Source: Rosa chinensis
Taxonomy: Eukaryota > Streptophyta > Magnoliopsida > Rosales > Rosaceae
Reading direction: 5' to 3'
Assembly: GCF_002994745.2 (NCBI RefSeq)
Contig: NC_037089.1
Span: 78,144,347 to 78,208,346, forward strand
DNA: 64,000 bases
Position numbers and translations under genes: made by a program. Positions 49,806-59,452 of the stretch are shown here, piece after piece. Position 1 is the first letter of the stretch; each line of letters opens with the position of its first letter. The notes under the pieces are model-generated. The model had not been told where the DNA came from. It worked only from the letters and a program-made list of their open reading frames with translations, and ran no database searches.

Positions 49806-49969
49806 TGGCGCCGTTGCCGGGGAACGAACCCGGGTCACCCGCGTGACAGGCGGGCTTCCCAAGAGCGACATCAATTTTTGGCGCCGTTGCCGGGGAACGA
49901 ACCCGGGTCACCCGCGTGACAGGCGGGCTTCCCAAGAGCGACATCAATTTTTGGCGCCGTTGCCGGGGA
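49806..49969 (+). promoter_or_regulatory. Tandem primer-binding region with copied tRNA-Asp sequence
   Basis: Three PBS copies: 49806, 49879 and 49952, each starting with the 18-base tRNA-Asp complement TGGCGCCGTTGCCGGGGA. In the first two, homology to the tRNA-Asp(GTC) complement continues through position 49 (to 49854 and 49927), across the T-arm, variable loop and anticodon arm, with one mismatch at base 19, which pairs with A58 of the tRNA. Then come 19 bases of unknown origin and a 5-base spacer. The unit is 73 bp. The third copy has only the normal 18 bases. See findings. Confidence 0.92.
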
Positions 49970-50750
49970 TTGAAAAATCACTTGCTAAATTGTGTCATTT
50001 ATTGTATATATTTGTTGTATATAAATTGTTTAAAACTTAGTTTAAATATTATTTATATTATTGAACACGAATTTTAATTGTAGGTTGTAAATTGAGAGGA
50101 ATAGGTGAAGTCTCTTTTGTTAATATTGGCCTAAACCCCTTACTGGTACCTAGCTCAGGTCCCTTAAGGTTGAGGGCGGCCTTTATTAACACTTGTTGAA
50201 CTGTCTTCACACTTATGAACTTTTTCATCTTAGTAAGCATAGCCTATGTGGAATGGTGTCTAGGAAGGGGACAACGTTCATGATGGGTTTTTGAATCCAG
50301 AAGTGCTTGCAAATGGGCCTAAACCACTATGTGGGAGTAGCTCATGCCAAAATGGATTTTTCCTCTCATGTTCGTCCTCCCCCACCTGGCCATTTCAGTA
50401 AGGTTGCCCAAAAGATTTGAAAGGGAGTTTGTGTCTAGGCGACTATACTTGGGCCGCACGTCCACTTGATTTACCGCTTGGAATTTGATTCGATATCAAT
50501 AATGTTTATAATAAAAGAAATACCTGTGAATACTCTATACGTGTAAATTATTTTGTTGTTTCACACTTTAAACTTGTAAAAATACTTTTCACGTTTTATA
50601 CTCACTTGTACTTAACTTGTGTCTTTTGTACAATATACTTGTTAATTATACTTGTAGTTTGTAATTAATAGTTATACTTGTTTTTATTTTGTATTTCTTT
50701 GTTAATTATAGTTACTAACTTTATTTAATGTAGGTATCGTCTGGCTGCAA
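49970..50750 (+). other. Element leader, no coding signal
   Basis: AT-rich with short GC patches near 50100-50480; stops in all frames. No Gag similarity was found. Confidence 0.6.
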
Positions 50751-50990
50751 GACGTAAAATACAAGCGCTACTTGGGAGGCAACCCAATTCAGATTATAAT
50801 CAGATTTGCTTTCTCTTTCCCTATTTCTTTTTATTTTTCAATTTTTCTCTTTAGTTTTTATTTTAGGATTTGTTTTCGTAAATGTCTTCTATCTATGCTT
50901 ACTTATTTCATTGCATGGTTTTAATTGATTACATTGAGGATAATGCAATATTTAAGTGTGGGGGAAGGGATTTATATTTTTGTCTTTCAT
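50751..50990 (+). repeat. Internal repeat, copy A (left of WOX)
   Basis: Starts around GCGCTACTTGGGAGGCAACC and ends with a purine-rich AAGTGTGGGGGAAGGG. It is repeated with divergence at 52872-53095. The end motif resembles the real polypurine tract at 54665-54679. Confidence 0.85.
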
Positions 50991-51173
50991 TTTGAGTCCT
51001 ATATATATTTTTGTCTTTTATTTTTTTGAGTCCTATATATTGAAAAAAAAAAAAAACTGCATTCATTCAGTCTTATTAAATTCAGCTATTTACAAAAAAA
51101 AAAAAAAAAAAAATTAAAATTAAAATTAAAATTAAAAAAAAAATAATAATAATAATAATAATAATACTCTATA
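50991..51173. repeat. Low-complexity A-rich and (AAT)n tract
   Basis: Poly(A) runs, TTAAAA repeats and about nine AAT units lie just downstream of the WOX stop on the minus strand. Confidence 0.85.
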
Positions 51174-51797
51174 CTAAGCCATGTCTGCATCTCCGTAGGA
51201 GTTGAGGCTGAGCTCAAGGGAAATGCGAGAGCCACCGCCATAACCGCCACCTCCCTCGGAAGTAGTCTTCATGTTGCCCAAGATGTCCTCACCATGCATG
51301 GGGAATAGTGGAAGGGTTTCAATCTCCTGGTGATATTCTCCTCGTTGTTCCATGATCGATCCATCAGCACCATAGCCGACACTTGACCCAAAGTTTAGAT
51401 CAATGGATCTGTCAGTGGATCTGTCATTACTAGTAGAACCAGTGGAACCAAAATTGAGATCGAGAGATCCACCAACCGGAACGTTCCGAAATTCCTTCAA
51501 CTTCTGCCTCTCACGAGCCTTGAGGTTCTGGAACCAAAAGAAGACGTTTTTGTCCTCGATCTGCCCATACTGTTTCAGATGAAGGCAGATCTCTTGAATC
51601 TGCTCTGGAGTTGGGTACTTAAAACCCTTATCATAGTAAAGGCCCTTGAGGATTCTTAGTTGAGGCGGTGTGGGAGCCCACCGGTTACTACTCCCGGCTG
51701 CTTGGATGCTTCCTCCCTCCTCGGTTGGTTGCTGGGCTTGTAATTCCATTTGTTGCTGGGTTTGTAACTCCATTAGTTGCAGAGTTCGTGGTTCCAT
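51174..51797 (-). CDS. WUSCHEL-related homeobox protein (WUS clade), antisense cargo
   Basis: An intact 207-residue frame. N-terminal Gln-rich repeats (1-30); WOX homeodomain at about 38-101 ([20 protein letters not shown] at the start, [16 protein letters not shown] in helix 3); two DLNFGS motifs (114-119, 134-139); WUS box TLPLFPMH (161-168); EAR-like LELSL (194-198). That is the full WUS-clade layout: a DNA-binding transcription regulator of stem-cell and organ identity acting in the nucleus, with WUS-box and EAR repression motifs. The recognition helix has Leu where WUS proteins usually have His (FQNHK). WUS itself is nearer 290 residues, so this protein is short. No intron interrupts the homeobox. 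The frame has no stop or shift, unlike all other cargo in this window. Confidence 0.92.
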   Translation of the reverse strand: MEPRTLQLMELQTQQQMELQAQQPTEEGGSIQAAGSSNRWAPTPPQLRILKGLYYDKGFKYPTPEQIQEICLHLKQYGQIEDKNVFFWFQNLKARERQKLKEFRNVPVGGSLDLNFGSTGSTSNDRSTDRSIDLNFGSSVGYGADGSIMEQRGEYHQEIETLPLFPMHGEDILGNMKTTSEGGGGYGGGSRISLELSLNSYGDADMA

Positions 51798-51910
51798 GTT
51801 GATGAAGAAAGGATTGGAGTTTCGAAAGAAAGGCTGAAGGGTTGAGAGAGAAAGGATGGAACTCGGAAGAATTTTCTTTTGGAGTGAATAGTCGCTCCCT
51901 CAGAATGCAC
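51798..51910 (-). promoter_or_regulatory. Putative 5' leader of WOX cargo
   Basis: About 90 CT-rich bases on the minus strand between a TATA-like site and the ATG, a usual plant leader composition. Inferred by position. Confidence 0.45.
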
Positions 51911-51920
51911 CTAATTATAG
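51911..51920 (-). promoter_or_regulatory. TATA-like box of WOX cargo
   Basis: CTATAATTAG on the minus strand, about 115 bases upstream of the WOX ATG. A start near 51880-51888 would be expected. The upstream TCCAACGGTGG stretch is also promoter-like. Confidence 0.5.
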
Positions 51921-52023
51921 AACGAGTGAGCAGATCTCCACCGTTGGATGGACGACCTCTGAGATTAAATCTACGCGTTGGATTAAAGTCACCCGCAAAC
52001 ACGGAAAAGCTGTTGCCGCGTGG

Positions 52024-52210
52024 AAGACACGTGGGGGAACCAAACGAATCTCGAGGAGCTGTGACAGACAAGCTACAACCGAAAGCAGGTTTAATTGCCG
52101 TGAATCAAGGAAAAGAAGGACGCGTGGGGGAGTCAAACGAATCTCGAGGAGCTATAGCCGAAAGCATGCCATAAATCCAGGAAAAGAAAGGAATATTTAC
52201 ACGTGGGGGA
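52024..52210. repeat. Diverged tandem repeat with CACGTG-type cores
   Basis: Cores at 52028 (CACGTGGGGG), 52121 (CGCGTGGGGG) and 52200 (CACGTGGGGG), followed in the first two by a common AAACGAATCTCGAGGAGCT stretch; spacing 93 and 79 bases. CACGTG is the plant G-box bound by bHLH/bZIP factors. The block lies between the divergent WOX and 52302 ORF starts. Confidence 0.7.
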
Positions 52211-52301
52211 GTTTCTTGGGCCGTGAACTATCATAACTCTTCTCCTTCCCGGAGAAGCTTTGTTAAAACCGTGTGCCTTTTCAAATTCCTTCTACTTCCT
52301 C

Positions 52302-52832
52302 ATGGCTCGAACTAAGGTTACCCCTCGCAGGGGCGTCAATCAACGCCGTGTTCTCTCTTTGGAAGAAGAAGGTCGTCAAGCGGCCACTAGAGCTGGACTT
52401 ACTCGTCCATGGGACCATCGTCCTATCCGTGAGCGTACCCGCAGTCCCCCTCCTCTGCCTCGTCGCTCTCCCAGACTGCATCCCGGAGAGTCTTCTTCCT
52501 CACCAGCTGCTCATGCTCCTCGGCCTGTGGCCACCCTGGAAAGCTTGTCGGATTCAATTGATGATTTGCGCTCCTCTCTCCGCGATGGTATTATGGTGAC
52601 AGATTGGAGAGTCAATTGCATGATCGATTACATCTCTGAGATGAACTGCTCTTTGATCCACTGTCACACTGCAATAAACAAGCTTGCTCAGGAAGTCAAT
52701 AACTTGCAGAGTTATCCTCCTGGGTTTCCTCGCAAGGACGCTACTGCATCACAACATGAGGACCCGCCTCCGAAGGCTGAAACCAGCAAGAGGGCTGTCA
52801 CTCGCCCGCATACCGCTCCTCCAAAGGAGTAA
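52302..52832 (+). CDS. Unknown 176-aa basic protein of the element
   Basis: ATG at 52302, in sense with the element, begins MARTKVTPRRG. Residues 1-75 are very basic, Arg/Pro/Ser-rich and probably disordered; about 80-135 (LESLSDSIDDLRSSLRDG..., then NKLAQEVNNLQSYPP) look helical or coiled; the tail is Pro/Lys-rich. I do not recognise a family. It could be a degenerate Gag-like or element-specific protein, or captured DNA. It starts 505 bases from the WOX ATG, divergently, so the two may share control sequence. Confidence 0.5.
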   Translation: MARTKVTPRRGVNQRRVLSLEEEGRQAATRAGLTRPWDHRPIRERTRSPPPLPRRSPRLHPGESSSSPAAHAPRPVATLESLSDSIDDLRSSLRDGIMVTDWRVNCMIDYISEMNCSLIHCHTAINKLAQEVNNLQSYPPGFPRKDATASQHEDPPPKAETSKRAVTRPHTAPPKE

Positions 52833-52871
52833 ATGGAGGTACAAGTCTAGGCTGAAAGACTATAAACATTA

Positions 52872-53095
52872 AGCGCTGCTTGGGAGGCAACCCAATTCCA
52901 ACGTAGCTGTGGAGGAGTCGTCAACGCAGATTTGCTTTCTCTTTCCCTTTTACTTCTCCAATTTTCCTTTGTTTTAGTAGTCATTTTCGTAAATTTCATC
53001 CCTATATGCTTAAGTGTCTCATTGCATGCTAATAATTGATTACATTGAGGACAATGCAATATTTAAGTGTGGGGGAAGGGATTTACACTTTTATC
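52872..53095 (+). repeat. Internal repeat, copy B (right of WOX)
   Basis: GCGCTGCTTGGGAGGCAACC through AAGTGTGGGGGAAGGG, a diverged copy of 50751-50990 with an extra about 25-bp insertion near 52907. The two copies bracket the WOX/ORF cargo. Confidence 0.85.
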
Positions 53096-54664
53096 TTGAG
53101 TCATATATATTGAAAAATACAAAAAAAATCGAAAAATGTCAAAAATGTAAAAAAAAATTTGGTTACTTTTGTTTTTGTTTTTGAGTCTTAGGATGCTCCT
53201 AACGTCTAGGATGAACATGTCTCCGAATTCATGGCTGAAGGTTTTCACAATCAAAATAGGACTTAATTGAATTCTGTGGTTAATCGACATTGTGATGCTT
53301 GTATGAAGATTTGAGATAGGATTGTAACTTGGTTCATTAAGCATGCTAGGATTAAGTCTGATTCATTTGACCCAAATGAGTTGTTGAGCTAAAATACTTT
53401 CTTTTCGAGTGCTTAATTGATAATTCCAGAATTTCGTGGCTGTATTTGCAAAACCTCATCATTCTTTGAAAATCCAATGATCATGTGCCATAGATTTTAA
53501 TGGACTAGAGAGTACTAGAACTCGGTTGTTGTGACTGTCAAAACTTGTATGCCATAATATGCACTGATCCTGGATAGGATAGAAGGCATTAGGGTAACCA
53601 CCATAGCCAAACAAGCATGTGTCCCCAATTGTGCCCGTCGTGGGACTCCTTAGAATGAACCCCTTTGAGCCTACGTTGAAAACCTTTGTTTCATCACCCT
53701 CACTACCCTACCATGAGCTTAGTACAGGATATCTCTACCCTTGTCTTAAGGACTTAGTAGAGCATGACATAGTATGTAGGGGTGACGATGAAAGACAAGT
53801 ATGGGGTGGGGAAAATCCAAGAAAAAAAAAATTTTGCCTTGAAAAAAAGAAAGAAAGAAAGAAAGAAAAGCGGCAAAAGAGAAGAAAAATTGAAAAGAAA
53901 ACTCTTGGGAAAATGTTGAAGTATGGTTTTGGACTTGCAAATTTGTAGAAGGCTCAAAGTTGAAAATTATGCCTTTGTCCATTCTCATGTTGGTTAGAGT
54001 GAAGGTTTGGCCCAAAACAATGATATTTGGTCTACAAAAATGATGACATAAGGTGGTCCTTATATGCTCTGCTAGGTCCTTAGGATTTTTTGTATCCTTA
54101 ATCTTCATTTCAAAAACCCTAGCTTAGCCCCATTACAACCTGTTTTAAGTGCTGACTTGATCCTTGAGATGGGCAGTCTTTGGTTAGTGGAGTCAGTTAC
54201 GCAGTCGAGCTTATGGTTTAGGTCCATTTGTGCACTTAGTCATTTCATGAGGTCTTTAAAAATTCTTCACAAAATGTGTTTATTGATGAAATATGCAAGC
54301 TGTTTGTTGCCTTACAATTTGTTCTCTTACATATACTTGAGTGTGAAGCTTTTAAGCATAGCCATTTATGAGAGAAAAATCGAGAGTATGCCCTGTGAGT
54401 TTGGATTGGACTTGTTCGAAACATGCTATCATTCACTGTATAACTTAAGTTCTCCATATCTTGCTTAGTCATACGAATGTCACGAGTTTATTAACCATGG
54501 AATTCTCTTTGTGATTTTGATTAAGTGTTTAACGTGAAAGCCATGAGTTTGGAGTCTCTGAGACAACAGTTAGGAGCAATAGAGTCATTTACTTGCTTTT
54601 TGTCAAGTCTTTGTTCTGTTTTTGATTTTTTTTGTTTTGTTTTGCTAAGGGACTAGCAAAAGCT
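53096..54664 (+). other. Internal region without coding signal
   Basis: Stops in all frames; no element protein recognised. It contains A-rich tracts and a (GAAA)n run at about 53843-53870. Confidence 0.6.
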
Positions 54665-54679
54665 AAGTGTGGGGGAATT
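54665..54679 (+). promoter_or_regulatory. Polypurine tract of WOX-carrying element
   Basis: AAGTGTGGGGGAATT lies directly before the right LTR, the expected plus-strand primer position. Confidence 0.85.
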
Positions 54680-56755
54680 TGATAGGAGCATTTTAATGTG
54701 ATATTTTAATAGTTAATTCCTCACATTTTGCTTAGTTAATTCCTTAACTAAATCGATTTTTAATTCAATTTCTATTTTTAGGTACATTGGAGTAGATGAA
54801 GGTGAAATGAGCGTTAGGTCCATAATTACCTGGAAATGATGGAGAAAAATGGAAATGTACTAAAAGATCAATTTTACACATATTCCTACTCCGGCTAGGA
54901 GAAACCAAGCCAAGCAAAGAAGAAGGAGCGGCCGCCTGACCAATTGAACTTCAAATGAGCTGAAACCTTCCAGATCCATTCTAGACACCCAAAGGATCAT
55001 TTCTTATGAAGAGTGCCAGAGAAAAATATGAGTGGAAGACCTTCAAACAATCAGCCCAATTTTCTACAGAAGCAAAACCAGAAAACTGGACCTGTAAGAG
55101 GTCCAGCAGCATTTCCGGCCCAACCACATGGAATAAAGCTCTGAAAATTTGTGAGGATGATCTACACTCATAGTGGAACATTTTTTATGAAGAAGTCGAA
55201 GGCATATTCTGAAGTTTTGATGGAGAAATAATTGAAGGAATAAAGGGGAAGAAACTGATCTGAAAACAGCTCAACACCACATATTCATGTTTCCCACCCA
55301 TATGAAGAAAGCATTTCTTTTTCCTTGGATACATTTTTCTACTCTAAAACATCATCATCACTTCCATATTTCTTCACCTTCATGCTTTGCTTTCATCATT
55401 ACCTCATCTTTTACATATTTTACAAACCACTTTCATACTCCACTTTCATTATTTTTCTTCATCTCATCATTTCACTCTTCTTTTTCTTCCCTATTTAAAC
55501 ACATTCTCCTCTCACTCTCAATCACATTCCTTCATCCATCTCATCTTCTTTGTCTCTCCATTTCCTTTCCATTTTTCTAAACCAATTCCTTCATCCATCT
55601 CATCTTCTTTGTCTCTCCATTTCCTTTCCATTTTTCTCTCCATCCTCTAGTGCATTCAACGTTTCAAGCAAGGGAGAAGAAGAAGAAGAAGGAGCCGTGA
55701 GCATCATCATCCATCCTCCACCTTGAAGCTTGCTTTCGAGATTCAAGAATCCATAACGTTTCATCCTTCATCCCCATCTCCATCTCACGGTGTAATTCAA
55801 CCTCTTTCTTTGTAATCTTGCTTAGTTTCGTGAGAATTGTTTTTAGTTAACATTTATGTTTGAACAAAGTTTATATTCTGAAATTTTATGATTGAATAAA
55901 GAATTTCGATTCTTATGTTGTGATTCCAAAGTTGCTTATGTGTGATTGTTCGATTGAATTTGCTTGATAGAAAACTTTTATATGTTTATCTTATTTGGGT
56001 CGACACTTATAGGATTTGCATGTAATTGGTGCTAGGTTTAAGAACATGAAATCGACTTTTCGTTTTGTGTAAACTTGAATCAAAGTAGTAAAGGTTTTGG
56101 ACAAAAATCGAATTCAATTGAAGAGGATTGCAATTAGGTGAACTTATTCATACTAAGTTGTACACTTGAGTTGATAGCCTTTCTCTATGTGTAATGCATT
56201 AAACATGACATGATTGACTAGCTTTCTAGGGTTTGATTGCATGTTTAATAGGATTAATCTAGGTGCTTTCGCTTAGATTAATTAGCATTGAAAAGTAAAA
56301 TATGGGAAATCGTTTGCTTTCGAATGTTTCACATGATCAACTCCTTTCACATGACTTGGAAGAACAATGTAGGGTTAATTCGAATTCAATGATAAACTTG
56401 GGTTTAATCTTTGTTTCTTATGTTTCATTCTTGTATATATGTTTTTACGTTTTCTTTATTTTATTTATTTTAATTTTAATTTTAAGAATCCTAATCCCCC
56501 CCTTATTTGTGTTTACTTGTATATATTTATTCTTTATTTTATTTTTGTAAATAATACATTATTATTTTAATTCTTTATTTGTTTATACAATTGTATATAT
56601 TTTAATTCTTTATTTTATTTTTGTAAATAATACTTTTCTTTATTTGTTACACAATTACAGGTGTACCCTCAATCCCCGGAATAGAACGATCCCTATTTGC
56701 TTATACTACTAACGATATTTCAGGGTTAAATTGCGCGCTTGCTCAAAGCGCGTCA
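54680..56755 (+). repeat. 3' LTR of WOX-carrying element
   Basis: Same ends and near-identical to 47726-49800. It is followed by the duplication ACGAT. Confidence 0.95.
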
Positions 56756-57540
56756 ACGATTAAGTATTTATGTTGGATATGAATCCCCAACAATTATCCG
56801 CTATTTGGAACCATTGACAGGCGATCTCTTTACCGCTAGATTTGCGGATTGTCACTTTGATGAGACAGTCTTCCTGTCGTTAGGGGGAGATAGCAAAAAT
56901 GATTTTCCAAGCGAACGACAGGAATTGTCATGGTTTGTCTCCACTCTATCTCATTTTGATCCCCACACTTCACAATGTGAAAGTGAAGTGAAAAGAATAA
57001 TCGATCTTTAGAACATAGCAGATTCAATGCCTGATGCGTTTACTGATATCGCAAAAGTGACGAGATCACATATACCAGTTGCAAATGTGCCTGCAAGGTT
57101 AGAAGTCCTAACAAGGGGCACAGTGCCTCATATAGAAGCACTGCAACCACACTTAGTGGAGGTGTGGTTGAGGCCGTGGCTCCCCAAAGGAAGAGGGGGA
57201 GGCCACTTGGTTCGATTGACACTCACCCAAGGAAGAAGATGGTGAGTAAGGCACAAACCGATCCATTAATCATCAATGTAGAGAATCATTCTCATGAGAT
57301 TGTCTCTGATTACAGTTATGTCCATGAATCAATATTGGAGGACCCTCCGATGTTTGAAATGATTCTAAAGAATAAAGAAATCTCAATGGATTATGAGAGT
57401 GCGTATGAGTTTATAGAAAGATTTTCCATACACATTGATGATGAATTTGCATACACTGTTGCTCAAGAAATCATAGAGCACGATGATATCAAACCATGCT
57501 CTGTTGTAGAATGTCAACAAAGAGCAGATATGCCTAAATG
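56756..57540 (+). pseudogene. pol: Copia pol continuation (post-integrase linker)
   Basis: The frame entering the nested element resumes directly after the duplication with SIYVGYESPTIIRYLEPLTG and CHFDETVFLSLGGD, the standard Copia sequence after the integrase core. A stop at 57009 and shifts near 57140-57170 follow, then an acidic linker toward RT. Confidence 0.9.
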
Positions 57541-57864
57541 AAAAGAAGCAATCCGGGCAGAATTAGATTCTCTGACAAAGAGACAGGTATGTAGTCAGGT
57601 AGTGCTAACCCCACCAAGTGTAAAGCCTATAGGACATAAATGAGTATTTGTCCAAAAGCGTAATGAGAAGAATGAAGTCCTGAGGTACAAGGTTCTCCTT
57701 GTGGCGTAAGGTTTCTCACAACACCCTGGAATTGACTATGACGAGACATACTCTCCCGTAATGGACGTTATAACGTTCCGCTACTTATTTAGCTTAGCAG
57801 TTTCCAAAGGACTGGAAATACAGCTCATGGATGTGGTTACTGCATATCTCTATGGGGATCTAGA

Positions 57865-57899
<35 letters not shown>

Positions 57900-58340
57900 G
57901 TGTCTGATGGCCTTACATTACCCAAGTCAAGTGACTCTAAACCACGGAGTGCGTTTGCAATTAGGTTGAAACGCTCACTTTACGGATTGAAACAATCCGG
58001 GTGGATGTGGTATACCCGTCTAAGTGACTACTTGATTGGGAAGGGATATAAGAACGATGAATTATGCCCCTGCGTATTCATAAAGAAAACAAGTTTCGGA
58101 TTTGCAATTGTAGCAGTATATGTCGATGATATGAACATAATAGGTACTCTTGATGAAATAAGAGAAACCGCGAGCTATTTGAAATCTGAATTTGAGATGA
58201 AGGATCTTGGGAAAACTCGATTCTGTCTAGGCCCTGAACTAGAACACCGAGTTTGTGGAATACTATTCCACCAGTCTGCGTATGTCCAAAAGTCAGGCAA
58301 TTTAACATGGACAAAGCGCATCTTGCTAGCACTCCCATGA
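57541..58340 (+). pseudogene. pol: Copia reverse transcriptase
   Basis: RVT_2 family motifs: AIRAELDSL (57548), SQHPGIDYDETYSPVMD (about 57716-57765), LEIQLMDVVTAYLYGDLDS (about 57810), KRSLYGLKQSGWMWY (about 57968), catalytic YVDDMNIIG (about 58120). Stops at about 57541, 57643 and 57707 and the TA tract at about 57869-57894 disrupt the frame. Confidence 0.92.
57868..57895. repeat. (TA)n tract inside Copia RT
   Basis: About thirteen TA units sit where Copia RTs normally have a short ATATATATG-type sequence encoding D-I-Y-M-K, so it probably arose by slippage of coding DNA. Confidence 0.85.
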
Positions 58341-59249
58341 TCGATCGAAGCTTGGATGCAAGGAAAGATCCATTTCGTCCAAAGGAAGATGACGAAGAGG
58401 TATTAGGAGCTGAATTTCCCTATCTAAGTGCAATAGGCGCATTATTATACTTAGCCCAATGTACTCAACCAGACATTGCATTCTCAGTGAACTTGTTAGC
58501 TAGATTTAGCTCAACGCCAACGCAGCGTCACTAGAATGGTATCAAGAACAATTTCCAATACCTAAAAAGAACCATTGACTTGAGACTATTCTTTCCCTAC
58601 AGAGAGACAAGAGGGACCGCAGATGGAACTGCAATCCCTAAAGGAAATGTTGATGGCAAAAACACTACTCACTACACTAAAATGCCAAATGACGTTTTGG
58701 TCTGTTTTGCTGATGCTGGATACGTCTTTGACCCACATCAAGATCGTTCCCAAACTGGTTATGTATTTACCAATGGGAACACAGCGATATCTTGGAGATC
58801 AACCAAGCAAACCCTTGTGGCTACCTCCTCGAACTACTCAGAGATCATTGCTCTACATGAGGCGTTTCGTGAGTGTGTATGGTTACGAACTATCATTACA
58901 CATATTCGAGGGACTAGTGGTTTGTGTATGGTTAAGAACTATCATTACACATATTCGAGGGACTAGTGATTTAAGTTCTACCACTGAAGAGCCTACTTGC
59001 ATTTATGAAGACAATGCAGCTTGCATCGAACAGATGAAGCTAGGTTATATTAAGGGTGATAACACAAAACACATATCGCCAAAGTTGTTCTACAATCAGC
59101 AACAATAGGCTCTCCTCAAGATTCAAGTGAATCAAGTAAGGTCTGAGGAGAATGTGGCAGATTTGTTCACCAAATCATTGCTCAATGCCACATTTGAGAA
59201 ACATGTGAAAAACATAGGAATGCGAAGTCTTTCCAAACTCCCTTGATTA
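58341..59249 (+). pseudogene. Copia RT end and RNase H
   Basis: In shifted frames: YLSAIGALLYLAQCTQPDIA (about 58420), then the RNase H core DVLVCFADAGYVFDPHQDRS (about 58690), TGYVFTNGNTAISWRSTKQT and EIIALHEAFRECVWL, then YEDNAACIEQMKLGYIKGDN (about 59005) and a Copia-typical tail (ENVADLFTKSL) ending near 59245. A tandem duplication at 58874-58963 interrupts the core. Confidence 0.9.
58874..58963 (+). repeat. 45-46-bp tandem duplication in RNase H
   Basis: Two adjacent copies of a block beginning TGTGTATGGTTA and ending GGGACTAGTG, differing by about one base plus a one-base indel, so the reading frame changes. Confidence 0.85.
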
Positions 59250-59452
59250 ATGCAAGTATTAGGGGGAGGTGTAGACGTCAGGGGAGTCTAACACACACAT
59301 ATCATCCTTAAATGTAGAAGGTGCGTTATGCTCTTTTCCTTCGACCAAGGTGTATTTTTTGTCCCACAAGGTTTTTGTTCTTACTTGGCAAGAGTTTTAG
59401 TGAGGCAACAACTCATGCACCATTTTGTCTTTGACTTGGCACAAGGGGGAGT
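59250..59452 (+). other. Copia 3' untranslated region and polypurine tract
   Basis: Starts with a purine stretch AGGGGGAGG near 59260 and ends in AAGGGGGAG (59444-59452) next to the right LTR, the probable plus-strand primer. Confidence 0.7.

Larger units (their letters stand above)
47726..56755 (+). mobile_element. Young LTR element carrying a WOX homeobox gene
   Basis: The 9030-bp insertion sits in the Copia integrase region with duplication ACGAT (47721-47725, 56756-56760). LTRs are 2075 and 2076 bp. The primer site is tRNA-Asp type, as in Tat/Athila elements. The polypurine tract (GTGGGGGAATT) lies directly before the right LTR. No gag, protease, RT or integrase was seen in the 4.88-kb internal region: a large non-autonomous derivative (LARD-like). 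Cargo: an antisense intact WOX gene and a divergent sense ORF. LTR near-identity means a very recent insertion. The solo LTR at 14509-16607 is a relative. Confidence 0.95.

Noticed and set aside
49806..49927. tRNA-Asp genes on the minus strand
   Set aside because: Only the 3' part of the tRNA is present (acceptor 3' strand, T-arm, anticodon arm); the D-arm and 5' acceptor strand are missing, and CCA is encoded, so it is reverse-transcribed primer, not a tRNA gene.
51688..52071. 127-aa minus-strand frame overlapping the WOX start
   Set aside because: Different frame from WOX; overlaps its leader and promoter-like region; no domain.
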